A stretch of DNA of 64,000 bases from Gnetum montanum (GCA_015680685.1 MNCI01001003.1:134500-198499); one strand, 5' to 3'. Positions 1 through 12,785 are shown, counted from the first letter of the stretch. The notes: a model not told the origin generated them from the letters alone. Numbers and translations: made by a program.

Positions 1-986
1 CTTTGAAATTCTACTAAAAATTTAGATATAAAATAAGGGTTTCAAACCATGTTTCACATTTTAACCCCTATATGTATTTGAATGCTAATGGCCTAGAAGA
101 AAAAATTATTCAGTATGTTAGTACAAATCATAAGGTATCCTTTTTGATTTGTAACAACCTAGTCATAAGGTTTTTATGAGTTCGTAATAAATATTTTATT
201 ATATTTTTTGCTCTATGAAAAAAATCAAGTAACTTTTCTTTATTGATTCCAATCTCCATCCAATAAAAAATTGTAAAAATGGCCAAAATCGTACTTTTTA
301 GGACATTAGAAACATCTAAAACTAAGAAATTGATAACTGAGGATATAATTGTGGCTATGGATGCCTATAAAAGCCTTAGAAATGTTTGATACCCTTTTTG
401 AAATATTTTATATTTTTCAAACATTTGTCTGTATCAACATTTTGATTTTAGCTTCATCTGACATATTAGAACCTTCGATTTAGTAGTTCAATACTTGGTA
501 TTAATCCTATTGAGTTTGTGTAAGTAGTTGGATTTTTCTTTACATATTATAGGGATTTTTTTTTCATTTATTTGATCATTGGTTTTCAGTTCAATTTGGT
601 CAACCATTTGATTATATGTGGGATCATATTGCACTAATTATTATTATATGTTGGATTAGAGTGCACTAATAATTATTATATGTGGGTTTTAGACTCATTG
701 ATTATATGTATGTTTTAGACTCACTGATAATTTACATGTGGGTTTCAAAATCATCAATTATATATGGATTTTAGACTCATTGATTATTTATATATGGAGA
801 CTCATCAATCATATGACCAAATGTGAATTTTAGAATCACCATCACTAGCAAGTTAATCTATTTATTGGTTGGATTATAGGTGGTGGTGGAGTTTTTAGTT
901 TATAAGTAATTATTGGTTTGATTCATCATCATTAATATTGATTTTTTGACTAACATTTGGTTGCATCTATCGATATGCATGACTAT
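1..986. other. AT-rich flank without a recognisable gene
   Basis: No reading frame of useful length and no family motif is visible on either strand. The segment is AT-rich and ends at the 5-bp target actat (982-986) just before the left LTR of element Z. It may be part of an older, unrecognised transposon. The only internal structure is the diverged short repeat annotated separately at about 598-830. Confidence 0.6.
598..830. repeat. diverged short tandem repeat
   Basis: About five imperfect copies of a 30-45 bp unit containing attatatgtgggttttagac followed by tcattgat or a variant are strung head to tail. Copies differ by substitutions and small length changes, so this is an old minisatellite or a decayed piece of a repeat. 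It has no coding potential. Confidence 0.55.
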
Positions 987-1840
987 TGATGAGTAGTGAG
1001 GTACCCCTACATCCAACCATATGAATAATAGGTGTTCATGTGTGATCCAGTTGAATTCCATAGACATTAATTACCAAGTACACTAGAGCTAAATAATGAG
1101 TCCATGTTGTCCATTCATTGTCTTCCCAATCTCGAAATGCAAGTGTATGATTAAGTGTGACTGAGGCATAAAATTTTTATCATTTTATGTTTTATCAATT
1201 TGATCACCTAAAACAATAATGAAAGTGAGAGTAGTTAAATGCTAAGTGAACTATTGTGTAATCTACCTAACATAAGTAACTATTCCCACTTCCCAAACAC
1301 ATCCTGAGGTTCATGTAAACACTGCTGGGTTATTAAATGCTAACCATTTTTGAGCTACCAAGTGTCACACGTATGTTTGCAGGGGTCATGCTTGTATATT
1401 TTAATTAATTGCTAAATGAATAACGTTAAATATGAATTGCATGAAATCACAATGTATAAATGCATAAAGAGAGAAAGTCTCAAGTGTTGCAAGGATGAAT
1501 CAAAGAGCTTGTCTTTATTACCAACACAACGGTGTGTTCAGGTACATTAATGCTTGAATAAAGATCCAATTACACTTAGACCTCTTGTTGTGGGAACCTG
1601 GAAAATATTCTAACTCTTGAATGAAAAAATTGCAAGAATTTCACTACTTGACTGAAAAAAATCCTCTTAATCGTGTGCCCAAGGGTTGTATTTATAGGCT
1701 TAGGAATACCTCGCGATATCACATATTCAATATCGCATCTTGGACCATGATATTGCATACCTGATATCGTGTATCCAATATCGTAGCCACCCTGATATCA
1801 AATACCTAATATTAGGGCTCATGTAAAACATGATTCATCA
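987..1840 (-). repeat. 3' LTR of element Z
   Basis: The LTR runs TGATGAG to TCATCA with 6-bp inverted ends TGATGA/TCATCA. In element orientation (minus) its U3 holds degenerate GATATCG-type repeats (about 1715-1800), then a TATA box, then an AATAAAG-like poly(A) signal near 1515. It aligns along its length with the right copy at 7522-8345. Confidence 0.85.
1689..1696 (-). promoter_or_regulatory. TATA box in the element Z 3' LTR
   Basis: The minus strand reads CCTATAAATACA here, downstream of the GATATC repeats and upstream of the poly(A) signal, as expected at a U3/R boundary. The same box occurs at 8253-8260 in the 5' LTR, 10598-10605 and 40653-40660 (element A) and 58344-58351 (element E). 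Confidence 0.7.
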
Positions 1841-2590
1841 TACCCCCACAACTGAATGAAAACTCTTTCTCAAGTATAGAAGAAGGGGAACAAGTGCCTT
1901 ACAAAATATATTATGAGGTATGGAATGTTTGACTGATATGTAGAGTGACAGAGGAAATAGAAAAATATAGAAGTGCCCGAGCATACATCATTACAATTGT
2001 GTATAAAATTGGGTGTTCGTGATAACAAGAAAGAACACCCTCAGATCCAATGGACATGTAACCCCTCTTGGCAACAAAAGAATGAGGGAGAGTTAGAAGA
2101 GATCCAGTGATCATGAACAATCTCTTGTGAGTGATATTGTTGCATCATCCTTGGTGAAGACACTCCGGCTTCTAGTCTATGCTTCCCACTACAAGCGCAA
2201 AAAAATTAAGGATTAGTATATAAAGTGTAACACATAACAGTTGAATACCTTGTCTCATTAGTGGTTATACCTAGCTAAGTTGTGATTGTGGTAGATTGGT
2301 TGCTTGATAATGTTAGTGGTAAGATTGACAAATAGGTTAGGTAAGAGAAGTGGTCCATAAAATTCAAAAAATAGTTAACATAAGTAATATTGAAAAGAGG
2401 GTATAGAAATTCATAACAATAAAAAGAAATAATTCACTAAAAATAGTTGTGAAGATGTGCACAATTGGATGGCATTGATGGGGTAAATAAAAAGAATTCA
2501 ATTATAAAAATGGCTAAGGTTAAAGAACTTAATGTAACCAAACCAAAAGATATGCAAGTGGATCCTCCCCAAACGAAAAGATAAGGGGCT
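1841..2590 (-). other. 3' spacer of element Z with polypurine tract
   Basis: There is no convincing protein on either strand. On the minus strand the end next to the LTR reads GTTGTGGGGGTA, the degenerate form of the family polypurine tract CATGGGGGTA. At 2557-2574 lies the family-wide motif, minus GTTTGGGGAGGATCCACT, which in Z directly follows the end of RNase H. The spacer corresponds to the 3' part of the longer spacers of B, D and E. Confidence 0.65.
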
Positions 2591-3850
2591 TTGTTTCTCC
2601 TTGTCATTCCATCTTAGTTGTCATAAGTGGTTGACAACCACATTTTTCACATCCTTTTGATCTACCATTGTGAGATCAAACTCTTGCAAAATCACAAGCC
2701 ATCGTATGACATGGGGGATGATTGTTGGTTTATTCATTAAAAACCAGATGGCGCTATCATTTGTGTGCATGAACACTTTCTAACCAAGCACAAAGTGCCT
2801 AAAATTTTCTAAGGAAAACACCATTGCTATCAACTCTTTTTTTTAGTTGTGTAGTTTAGTTGTGCACCTGCGATAGTCCAAGTTGTGTAGTGAATATAAT
2901 ATGGACATCTTTGATCATCCATCTACGTAACCACTGTTGCCAAAGCATAATTTGATGCATCGGTCATCACATGAAATGGCCTAGACCAATCAAGTGCTTG
3001 TAGAATTGGGATGTCAAGAAGCTTCTGCTTCAGTTGTTGAAATGTCATTTCACATGTAGGGGTTTAGAAAAATGATGCATCTTTCTTTGTTAATTCAACC
3101 AACAACTTGGCAATTTTGGAATATTTCTTGATGAAGTGCTAGTAGTAGCCAATATGAACAAGGAATGACTACACTTGTTTAATTATTTTTGGTTGATGAG
3201 TTATTCCTTGGATGACCCTTATCTTTTCAGGGTCCACCTCGATTCTTGCTTTTGAGATATGGTGTCCCAAGACTATGCCTTCCTAGACCATAAGATGGCT
3301 CTTTTACCAATTGAGATAGAGGTTTGTTTCGATACATCTCCTCAACACCTACTCAAGATGGTCCAGGGCTTGCTCGAACATAGCTCCGTAGGTAGAAAAG
3401 TCATCCATGAAGAATTGTACTTTGCTACTAATTTGTTGTTGGAAAATGCTAAGGACTAATCATTAAAATGTAGCTAGAGCATTACATAGACTAAATGGCA
3501 TTTGATGGTACACGAAAGTCCTCCAAGAAATTGAGAAATTCATCTTCACTTGGTTCTCTTATGTGATTTGGATATGGTTATAGCCATTATAACCATCTAG
3601 AAAGCTATAGTACGTATGCCCAGAAATGGTGTTTAACACTTGGTCAACAAAGGGCAATGGAAAATGATCTTTGAAAGTTACCATATTGAGCAACTGGAAG
3701 TTGATGCACATACAACATTTTCCTCCTTTCTTGGGCATGATCATGAGTGGGCTAACCCACTTACTATCTGCAACAAGGTAGATGAATCCCACCTTAAGGA
3801 GTTGCTTGATCTCCTCTTTGACAATCTACTTTAATTTGGGATTCAATCAT
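2590..3850 (-). pseudogene. Reverse transcriptase and RNase H of element Z (broken)
   Basis: This is Athila-like RNA-dependent DNA polymerase followed by a Ty3-type RNase H, which would copy element RNA to DNA in virus-like particles. The fingers/palm motifs MPKKGGK and FKDHFPLPFVDQVL lie in 3792-3559. The catalytic box reads FMDD at 3411-3400 and is intact. Downstream fragments read FLGHIGYY and, in RNase H, MTDASNYAL, whose first catalytic aspartate is kept. Several stops and frame changes separate the pieces. RNase H runs to about IRWL..LQEFDLT before the sequence passes straight into the spacer. No integrase follows. Confidence 0.8.
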
Positions 3851-4340
3851 CACTGCGGCTATCATTTTAGTTAATGGTAGAGTCAGTGTATATTTTGTGC
3901 TAGCATATTATTGGATCTATTCCTATGACCTTAGAATATAACCAGGCAAAGGCTATTGACCATTTTCCCACAACATTCATCAACATCTTCCTTTGTCCTG
4001 CAGTAAGTTTAGCATTAATAATGATTGTCTTTTCATTTTTAAGAACACATACTCCATTTTGGTCTATAGTATATTTAATTTAAGGGGTTATTATTTGAAA
4101 CTGTCAAGAATCTCCAACTCTCCCCAAGTGATATCATCATTTACTCGCTTGGAGAGCTGGTAATGAACTTGCTCAAGTTCATCCATACTTGCAACATAAT
4201 CACACATTAGGCCTTCAGTAGGTTCCATGCATAATGTACTACTACTAGAATCAACTATCAACCATTGGGTGCCTTCTTGTTTTGTCGCTACTACATATAG
4301 ACATCTTTGGATTTTAGCTTTTGATGCAGATTGGTTGCAT
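3851..4340 (-). pseudogene. Protease-RT linker of element Z
   Basis: On the minus strand short in-frame blocks (CMEPTEGLMCDYV, MDELEQVHYQL, ITWGELEIL) match the acidic linker before RT that is better preserved in element B at 19180-19512. It has no catalytic role; in the family it joins protease to RT in one polyprotein. Stops and frameshifts make it non-functional. Confidence 0.55.
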
Positions 4341-4840
4341 GCAGAGATAGATATTTACTTCACTGGCCATAGTTTTTGAACACAATGGCACCTTGAATCG
4401 TTGTACGCAATACATGGAACCCTCTTCTTCTCAATCTTTCCAAATTTATTTTCTTTGGATATATCTAAGGAAAGATCTCTAATGTCCATTTTGACATTAA
4501 TAGTGCTTAACCACATCCTTCCGATAATAATTGGGAAGTCTTCCTTGCAGTTCTCTACCTTGATTACTAGGAATTCAGCAAGATATAACCATCCACAAAC
4601 AATGATCACGATGTCTTCTACCAATTTCAATGGAATAGTGATGGACTAGTCTACCAGATCCAATCTAATGTTGCTCTTCTTTAAGGGAGGGAGGTTTCAT
4701 GTAGTGTACATCTCATGCAAGATTAGATTAACACTTGAACCAGAGTCAAGAAGAGATTTACAAGGATCATTCCCAACAATTTGCAAATATACTAAGGGAC
4801 TCTCAAGATCGATTAACTTCTTGGGTAGGTTACTAGCTTA
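4340..4840 (-). pseudogene. Aspartic protease of element Z
   Basis: This is a retropepsin-like domain that would cleave the Gag-Pol polyprotein. The active-site block reads LLDSGSSVNLI (about 4755-4720), followed by ITIPL.LVEDIV and DFPIIIGRMWLST, the conserved flap and C-terminal region of Athila-type proteases. The DSG triad is intact. The best continuous frame is 4630-4355, with stops between it and the active site. D, E and B carry the same domain at 45279-46166, 60644-61258 and 18590-19040. Confidence 0.8.
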
Positions 4841-5479
4841 AATCTAATTAGATACATCATGGGTTAACATCATGGTATGGATTCAAGAGGGATTTTGGTT
4901 TGAAGGGGACTTAGATAAGGATGATGTAGACGAAGGTGGAGGAGCAGGGCCACCAACCATTGGTGTGTCTAAGGGCTTTGGTGGATTGCAAGTTTAGAAG
5001 AAGGGCCTTTTCTATGATCATGGTTCCAACCCACTTGGTTGACTAACCAGTTGTAGATTAATTGCCCTTGTAGAATTTCTTTGCTATGGTTGGGTAGGCA
5101 ATTCACCATGCATGGATGGAGTAGGTGGTAGCTATGCAGGAGGAGAAGGAGTAGGTGCAGGAATATGAGGAGCATGAGGATAGTAGGTGGTAGCCATCCT
5201 TATATATGGTGGTTGGTAAACTTTAGGAAGGTAGTGGGGAGGTTGGTAAGCAGTAACATTCTAAAAGAGTCCTATGGAGATGAAGGTTACTGAACATAAT
5301 AACCATAGGGATCTGGTTGTTGGTAGGGGTACTACTATCTTTGGGGGTGCCAACACCCATGATTTTGGTTGCTTCCACTACTAATATAATTCATAAGGTT
5401 GCGGTTGATTTCCACTTGGATAATACTACTATGGTTGGTGGAACTATTGAGAGTTTCCTTGTGGATAAGGAAATCTTTT

Positions 5480-7353
5480 GGGTGTTTACCTTTGTGCAAG
5501 TCGTGGATGTAACATAATTGGATAGCATCCCTTGGGATGTTCATATTCGTATACGTCACATCCATCATCATCATCTGATTTGCTATTTGCAGCTATCTCT
5601 ATTGTAGCCATCTTACCCTTACCCTTAGATATGACATGTTTAGCTTCCTTATGTCTTTGGCACTCATGCCCACCACTTTGTTCCTTGGACTCTTCAACAA
5701 TTTTTAAAATAACCTGAAACTTATTATCCATGAAGTTCCATAACTGATCAACCTTAGGCATAATTTTGAACTCAAATTTCTAGAGTGGCAAGGTTTTCTG
5801 ATTAGCCACCTCATCTCTTGTTGACTCATCGTCACTGTTGCAAAATTGAATCACCCTTTTGTGAATGGAAGGGTCTCTATTGTATTCCTCTACACTTTCT
5901 TACTTTCTTAATTTTCCCTCCTCCCTGACTACCTACTCAATTAATTTTGGATCCAATGGGTGCTTAACTCTATCAGTCTTTCTTGAGCATAGATGCCAAG
6001 GGTTTTCCTTGTTTTGGATTGCAGCCCATCTATAATATGGTAGAGTTGATCAAGTTGAGAATATCCATGGTTGGGACACTTATGCAATAGAGAGTAGTAT
6101 CAACCAATAGTAGCATCCAAGGGATCATGGTTGTCTTATTTCCACCCTTGGATCTGCTTCCTCAGGTTGGACACTTAGGAGTACATTTGATATTTTTCAT
6201 TAAATAATTCTAAGATCGTACTCCATTGCTTGATTGATTCTAGTTCCAAGGACTGGTATTGGTTTTCTACTTCCTTAGTGAGTGTCCTTGGAAATAATTT
6301 CAACTTCTACCAATTTTTCTCAATATTCTACAAGGCACATGCATCCTGGAAGGCTTAGAGATGATTTTGCAGATCAACATCATAGCCTCTCTCAAATTGA
6401 GAGATGTTGTTCATATGTAGCCTCTTTATTCTGCTATCCTTTACATGCCTTGTTGGAATCCTCATGGCCTCTACAATATTTAACATGCTTCAAGTAACAA
6501 GTAGAGGTTTATCAAGGCCATAGTAATGGTGCCTATAATGTTCTCTACTAATCCTTCTTTCTTGGTGGTGGGTCTCTTTAGATTACCCACGCCTCTAATT
6601 GTGATTGTCTTGATGGTCCCTTCTATTGTTTTAGTCCCATCAGTCACCTCCATCATGGTCATGCCCTCTGCAGGCACAATCTGAGCTAGAAGAAAAAGAT
6701 GATGATGATGAAGGGGTAGAGAAAGAAGGGCTTGCATCATGATGATGCCTACTACAACCTCTTCGATGATTGTGACCACGATCACGATCATGAATTCCAC
6801 TTGTCCCCTTGTTATGACTGACTCCTGTAGATCCATTTTTTTCATTGGATCTGTTCCAACAAGAACCAGGATTATGAATTGTGGATTGCAAGTTCTGGTT
6901 GAGGGCCCCTTGACCAAAGTCAAAGAGAGGAGTGTCACCAAAGTAAAAGTCCCTAGAGAAATATTCACCTCCATCCAATGGGTCAAGTAGATGTGGAACA
7001 GTGTTTGACCCCTTGCCCTTCGAGAGCTTATGTTGTTGCTCCAGTTGATGATCCCTTAACCTTTTGGCTTCAATGGGATGGTAATCCCTTGAATTAAGAT
7101 CTCACATCTCATACTCCCCATGAAGATGTTGAAGTCCATGTTGTGCAAGCATTAGCTGGAGCATAGTTGGAATAGATCAATTTGATGGCAAAAAAATATT
7201 GCCTTCCATGTCATGCCACCATAGAATTTCATCTTGATGTAAGATGAAGGTGAAGTCTGGTACATACTCATCGGGATGAGCATATACCACTCAGTATTAT
7301 TGAGGCCCTTGGTTTATCCTAGGTGGAGATAGGCTCCTGTGAGAAGAAGACAT
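5480..7353 (-). pseudogene. gag of element Z (broken)
   Basis: The structural protein starts at the minus-strand ATG at 7353 (MSSSHRS), in the same place and context as in D and E. Order: an N-terminal region with HPDEYVPDFTF; a His/Ser/Asp-rich low-complexity block (about 6900-6640); the capsid domain (about 6480-5960); and a zinc-knuckle-like block whose equivalent in D is CX2CX3HX3C. Here that block reads CDVYEYEHPKGC (about 5545-5510), so one cysteine is lost. Multiple frameshifts and stops make it non-functional. Long frames on either strand over 6480-6990 are out of register with gag. Confidence 0.75.
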
Positions 7354-7502
7354 TTTATATTAGTAAATCTATATGTAGTGTGTGTAGTTAAGATGTAATT
7401 TAGTTATAATAATAATTTCATTTTTGTAAGATTTGACCTTAGGGTTTGAACAATGAGGTTACTAAGTTTCACTAAGTTTAGATAGCACACGTAGAACTAA
7501 AG

Positions 7503-7520
7503 TCCTTGGTAATGGTGCCA
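7503..7520 (-). promoter_or_regulatory. Primer-binding site of element Z (tRNA-Asp type)
   Basis: The minus strand reads TGGCACCATTACCAAGGA one base inside the LTR. This is a decayed copy of the tRNA-Asp-complementary site that is nearly perfect in D (TGGCGCTGTTGCCGGGGA). It sets the direction of the element and the start of minus-strand DNA synthesis. Confidence 0.7.
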
Positions 7521-7521
7521 A

Positions 7522-8345
7522 TGATGAGTGGTGAGGTACCCCTATGCCCAACCATACAAATCATAGGCATTCATATGTGATCTGGTCAAATTCTGTAGAC
7601 TTTAATTACCAAGTATGCTAGAGCTAAATAATGAGTTCATGTTATCCATTTGTTGTCTTCCCAGTCTCACTTGTGAAATGTAAGTGTATGGTTAAGTGTG
7701 ACTGAGGCATAAGATTTTTATCATTTTATGTTTTATCAATTTGATCACCTAAAAAAATAATGAAAGTGGGAGTAGTTAAATGCTAAGTGAACTATTGTCT
7801 AATCTAGCCTAACACAAGTAATTGTCCCCACTTCTCGGATACATCTTGAACTTTGTGTAGACATTGCTGGGTTGTCAAACACTAATCATTTCTTAGCTAC
7901 CAAGTGTTACATGTATGTTCGAAGGTGTCATGCTTGTATATTTTAATTAATTTCTTAATTGATCAAAATTAACTACTAAATGAATAACATTAGATGTAAA
8001 CTACATGAAATCATAATGTATAAATGCATAAAAAGAGAAATTCTCAAGTGTTGCAAGGATGAATCAAAGAGCTTGTCTTTATTTCCAACACAATGGTGTG
8101 TTTAGGTATATCAATGCTTGAATAAAGATCCAATTACACTTAGACCTCCTGCTGTATGCACTTGGAAAATATTCTAACTCTTGAATGAACAAAGTGCAAG
8201 AGTTTTGGTACTTGATTAAAAAAACTCCTCTTAATCATGTGTCCAAGGGCTGTATTTATAGGCCCAGGAATATCCCATGATATCGCATAGTTGATATCAC
8301 ATCTTGGGCCACGATATTGTGCACTCGATATTATGTACCCTATAT
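7522..8345 (-). repeat. 5' LTR of element Z, end missing
   Basis: It begins TGATGAGTGG and aligns with 987-1840 through the TATA box (8253-8260) and into the GATATC repeats, then leaves the LTR consensus near 8345 without the terminal GATTCATCA. The lost end means U3 of the 5' LTR, where transcription would start, is incomplete. Confidence 0.75.
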
Positions 8346-9080
8346 TGTCAAATGAATTTTGGAGTTTGTACAATGACTTGAAAATGGCTAGTTGGTTGGG
8401 ACATCTTGAATGAGCTTAAGATGTTTTTCTAAGAATCAAGATCTTGCAGGTGGGATGTCTCACTAGAAATTAGGATGGCTCACATGAGACATCATTACTG
8501 GGACATTTTAGCAACACTTGGGATGTATGCTATTTTTCTAAGATGTCTAGCTTGAGATTGAGCTTTACAACTGGGACATCTTATTACAGAATAAGGTATC
8601 TTGGTAAACACTAGGTCTTCTTTGGACTTCTAGATTTCTTTTATCCTTGTAATTCCTTCCAAGTCTTTGCATACATTTTTTATTTTTTAGCACTCTAGTT
8701 GTCCACTAAACTTCTAGGCTTGGCCTCATCATACGTCTTCCTTAGTCCTATAAAAACTTAAAAGCATGCTTTTCAATTTTCTTCATTTTCTAAGATTTTG
8801 GCATGTCAAAAGATCAATATTTATTTCATTGATTATTTGATCAAACCTATCTATATAGGTTTGGTTCTTCTTAATTTAATTGAGTATGAAGTAGCTCATA
8901 TTTAGGCATTAGCTATTAAGGGATGTATAGGATGAACTAAAGAAGAAGAAACCTGACTAACTTAAGAGGAGATCTTAATCCATGATCAAAGCTAGTAGTT
9001 CTAAATAGGTTAGGATTTCTATAAGTAGTAGTATATCTTCACTCACATGCTTTTTCTTGTAGATAAGTTGAATATGTTAG
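8346..9080. other. Non-coding segment between element Z and the chromovirus remnant
   Basis: No protein is recognisable. 8390-8600 repeats the words gggacatctt and aagatgtct several times in both senses, giving weak inverted and direct repeats. A TATA-like ctataaaaac lies at about 8756. This may be the LTR and leader of the chromovirus whose protease starts downstream, but I found no matching second LTR in the window. Confidence 0.4.
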
Positions 9081-9842
9081 AAATGAATATTCAAATTGTC
9101 ATGCTTGTAGTAAAGCTGGATATAAGATTTGGATGTCCTTAAAAAAATAGTTTAGAACTATATTGGAGGATAAAAAAATCATGAAACAAGAAAGATCATA
9201 ATAGGGATGCATGCAATAAGGATAGATTATATACTTTGATAGGCCAACCTTTAGATGTATAACCCTATTTGTCATGGATTTTTTAGGTAACATTGGTGAA
9301 TCTTCTTTCTTATTCTTATTTGACCTTGATGCTATTAATTCTTTTGTTGATGCTAGAGTTATAACCCATTTATAGATTAATCCTTTATCCATGTATTCTT
9401 ACATAGTAGTTCAAATAGTCCATTCTCCTAATGTATTAGTTTTAGAGATGTTACCTTTAACTAAGATGGTGATACTAGGTAATAGGTGGTACAATGATTT
9501 GTTGGTAATGGAACTTAAACAGTATGATGAAATTCTTGGGATGGATTGGTTGAATAAGTATAATGGATTCTTGGACTATAGAAGAAAGATTCTAATACTT
9601 ATTTTCATAAGAAAAAGAAAGATCACAATTCAAACTAGTAAGAAAGATATTAAATTTGATTTCATGACAACTAAGAAGTTTTAGCAGATGCTTAAAAATT
9701 ATTCTTATATGATCTTGGTGCATGAAGAGCCTAAACAAGAGATAGAGTATATTGTAGCGATTTAGAAGCTCTTAGATGTATTTAAGAATGAGATTCTTAA
9801 AGTACTTCCTCATAGAGAGATTGAATTTGAGATTACACTTAA
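9081..9842 (+). pseudogene. Chromovirus-type gag end and protease, left half of a split element
   Basis: This is the remnant of a Ty3/gypsy chromovirus polyprotein. A CCHC-like block CHACSKAGY (about 9097) is followed by a decayed protease active site, LFDLDAINSFV (about 9330), where the family has DSGA. Then comes YDEILGMDWLNKY (9520-9560), which is diagnostic of chromovirus protease, and the linker LPHREIEFEITLNL ending at the insertion point of element A. The frame resumes at 40862. Because A duplicated tcttg, the left and right halves can be matched to the base. Several stops and missing catalytic residues make it inactive. Confidence 0.8.
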
Positions 9843-9847
9843 TCTTG

Positions 9848-10815
9848 TGATGAGTGGCGAGGTACCCCTACACTCAACCATATGAATAAGAGTGTTCACG
9901 CATGATCCGGTCAAACTCTGTAGATGGGCTGGTTATGGTATCTAGATAGTTACACATTGATTACAATTATTTTTCTTCCCACCTAGACTAGTATTTTCTT
10001 TGTCATGTATGGTTTAGTTTAGAGTGAGGTGTATGATGTGGTCCTAAGCTAGTGCTACTCCTAGAGGAAATGGAAAATAACTTTGTTTTAAGCTTATAGA
10101 GAATGAGAAGAAAAATATAAGCTAGCCTAAGTGTGATGAGAATTTGTCTTTAATCATTGATACACATCTTGGACTTCATGTACTACTTTTGGGATTACCA
10201 AGCGCATGTTACTTAAGCACTCCTAGATATGCTACTGGGATACCAAGTAGTCACACTTAAATACTTGTGATTAAGTCATACTCATTCCACGTTTAATAAC
10301 ATGGATAGTAAATGAAGGTAAAGAAATATTAATTAAGAAAATAATAAATAAAAATAACAAGTAAGCAGTTAAAACTAAGTGAATGTTGCAATGATGAAGT
10401 AATCTCAATCTTTATTGTCGATCATGCACATGTCCAAGTATGTCACACTTGAATAAAGGTTCCGTACAATTACAATAATCACATTGTGGGCATGCACTGG
10501 GGAAAGGATTAAAATGAATTAAAATTAACAAAAAAAGACTCTACTCTAACATTAACTTACTCTAATTCTAACACTCCTTCCTGTGCACCCAAAGGTGTAT
10601 TTATAAGCTTACATAGGAATTGCGATATCATGTATCCGATATTGTTATCCAAGCCACAATATCACGTACTCGATATTGCGTACCTGGTATCGAGGGTTTG
10701 ATATTGGGGGTTTGATATCAAGGGTTTGATGTCAAGGGTTTGATGTGAAGGGTTCGATGTCAAGGGTCTGATGTCAAGGGTATGATATCAGCACTTGACA
10801 AAACACGATTCATCA
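9848..10815 (-). repeat. 3' LTR of element A
   Basis: The LTR is 968 bp, TGATGAG to TCATCA. In element orientation U3 starts with a 14-bp tandem array (10687-10795), then GATATTG/GATATCG variants, a TATA box (minus, 10598-10605) and a poly(A)-type AATAAAG near 10410. Its body is diverged from the LTRs of B, D and E apart from the ends and promoter layout. Confidence 0.85.
10687..10795. repeat. 14-bp tandem array in U3 of element A
   Basis: The unit is gatgtcaagggttt, repeated seven or eight times with variants gatatcaagggttt and gatgtgaagggttc. The matching LTR at 40725-40835 carries a similar array with different variants. The units look like an expansion of the GATATC word common in the other LTRs of the family. 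Confidence 0.8.
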
Positions 10816-12785
10816 TAACCCCATGACTAAATAAAAACTCATCCTTGAGTCAAAGAAAGTGAGGAACAAGTTCATTCAATTACAAATAGGGGATAGGTAT
10901 GAGATTATTGAATGACCATGGACTGTTTCATGTCACAATGTGGGACTAAACAAAAATTTGGACATAGACACAAAAGACAAAACTTGTGGAACTCATGGGA
11001 TTTCCAATGGTGGTGGCTCCTCCATGGGTGCCTTTCCTTATCCTGCGCTCCAGGATTCTGAGATTGATACCATTGAAGAAGTACCTAACATTTCTCCTCT
11101 TCTATTCAAGGATTATGAGTCGTCCATGTTGATGTTCCAATGTGTGATGGAGTCAACACTCCCCATGGACATAGTAGTTGCAGGAACACTTGATTGGCCT
11201 TGACATGCCATGCCACAAATAGCCATCATTCCTCTTCATAGGCTCAGGCCCTAACCTCTCCACCTTTTGCTTTGCCAGATTATGTAGTGACAGGAGTTTC
11301 CTGATGGATGCTGAATGATTATGCATCCTACTCTGCATGTTCTGCATGAGGTCCTTGGCCTCTACCTCCCCCTAGGTTTTTAGTTGCACCTTGAGAAGGT
11401 CCTCCTTGTTGTCCTCTTTTAGGGGCCATCTATAATCACATAAAGATCAATTGTTAGTAAGGTTATTGAAAGAAGTTTAATTATTTCATAACTTACTCAT
11501 TACCTTTAATAAATGTTGAATTCTTTACTTAGTGTGATTTTAGAGTTACAATTTTTTTCAAGGAAGTTGCCCTAAAATTTTAATGTCAGACTTGATTTGT
11601 TTAGGTGACAAATAAAAGGACATGTAATGGTTTTGAGGAATGTTTGATAAAATGATGACAACGGAAAGAATAGATTTGGAAATGAAGTACTCGGAGGGTA
11701 TAGAATTATGTGATAGTGTGAAACAAGTACAAATTATAAAAGTCACACAAGTGGGTCCTCCCTAAAGTAGGTTCCAACCTATGATGCCCTTGCGTAACCA
11801 CACCTTAAAATGTCTGTAGGTACTAGAATGGTTAAATGTAATCTATACTGATGCAACAAAACACACACACATGTTAAATACCACCACGATGAGGTATGAG
11901 TTCTATGCCACACAACACAGAAGTTAGAAATACTTAAATAGTGAGATGAAATGAATTGTAGAAGGGATTGCAGAGATTAGGACATGAGGTAACTGACCTA
12001 GAGCACAATGAATTTTGAGTGTAGGTCATGATTAATGTGTCATTAGCTTGTCACTCCAAAATCAAGACCAAGTTCATTCCTTCGATTAGTGACATCGCAT
12101 TGTTTCATCCAATGATGGACAACCATAAGAGCATCATGATAGTAAGGTGTACGATCACTTGGTGTTTTGTCCAAGGGAGGAGTCATTTGGAATTTCTCTC
12201 TCTCTCTCTCTCTCTCTGCTACTTTGGCACTTTTTTCTTCCCAATAGTGAACTGGAGAAGCTTCCAAACTTTAGGCATGGGTGCATGTATTTCTAGTGGA
12301 ACCCCCAGAACAACATTGAGTCTCTTTATTGAGTGCTTTTATTACTCTTACTTCCAATTTTTATTAGATCTACAAGGATCTTAGCACAACGAGGCTGCAT
12401 GACAACTTCAATAGATGTCACCAAAGAGAATCCACAAGTCCCCTTGATGTCACATCCTGACCATTCTTTCTTACTCCATTTTTCACTCTAGGCATAATGA
12501 ACACAAAATTACTTTTAAGTTTTCATGATGATAAGAGTATCATCATACCCAGAGTAGAACCTCTTATTAATAGAATGGTTAGGTGGTTGTGGTGAGCTTG
12601 CTATCCAAATAATTAGTCACTTGAGACTTGATAGCATAGGACAACACCTCAACCAATGAGTCACATGAGTGTTTTATTCATAGATGAGATTACCCATAAA
12701 AAGATAACAAGATAAAAAAATAAATAAAAAGATGAAAAAATGGAATACAAAAAATTGTAAAATTAAAGAAAAGAAAAAACATTTA
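10816..12785 (-). other. 3' spacer of element A
   Basis: There is no supported protein. The polypurine tract (minus GTCATGGGGTTA) abuts the LTR. The family motif, minus CTTTAGGGAGGACCCACT, is at 11750-11767, about 0.9 kb from the LTR. A CT microsatellite lies at 12194-12217. A plus-strand frame at 10940-11203 has no family match. Confidence 0.6.
12194..12217. repeat. CT microsatellite
   Basis: About twelve uninterrupted tc dinucleotides in the spacer of element A. Frames reading through it are SSR artefacts. Confidence 0.9.

Larger units (their letters stand above)
987..8345 (-). mobile_element. Element Z: Athila-like Ty3/gypsy LTR element without integrase
   Basis: LTRs at 987-1840 and 7522-8345 start TGATGAG, and the left copy ends TCATCA. 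The element reads on the minus strand: primer-binding site just left of the right LTR, then gag, aspartic protease, reverse transcriptase and RNase H, then a spacer and the other LTR. RT carries the Athila-like signature KDHFPLPF..DQVL..ISGH..Y.FLDGYNGYN. No integrase zinc finger or DDE core is visible between RNase H (ending near 2590) and the LTR. The right LTR has lost its last part, so only the left target copy (actat, 982-986) is certain. Within this window it keeps the most pol of the integrase-less family. Confidence 0.85.

Noticed and set aside
6480-6986. 168-codon minus-strand frame in element Z
   Set aside because: It is out of register with gag; the gag low-complexity block is read in the overlapping frame (6978-6640).
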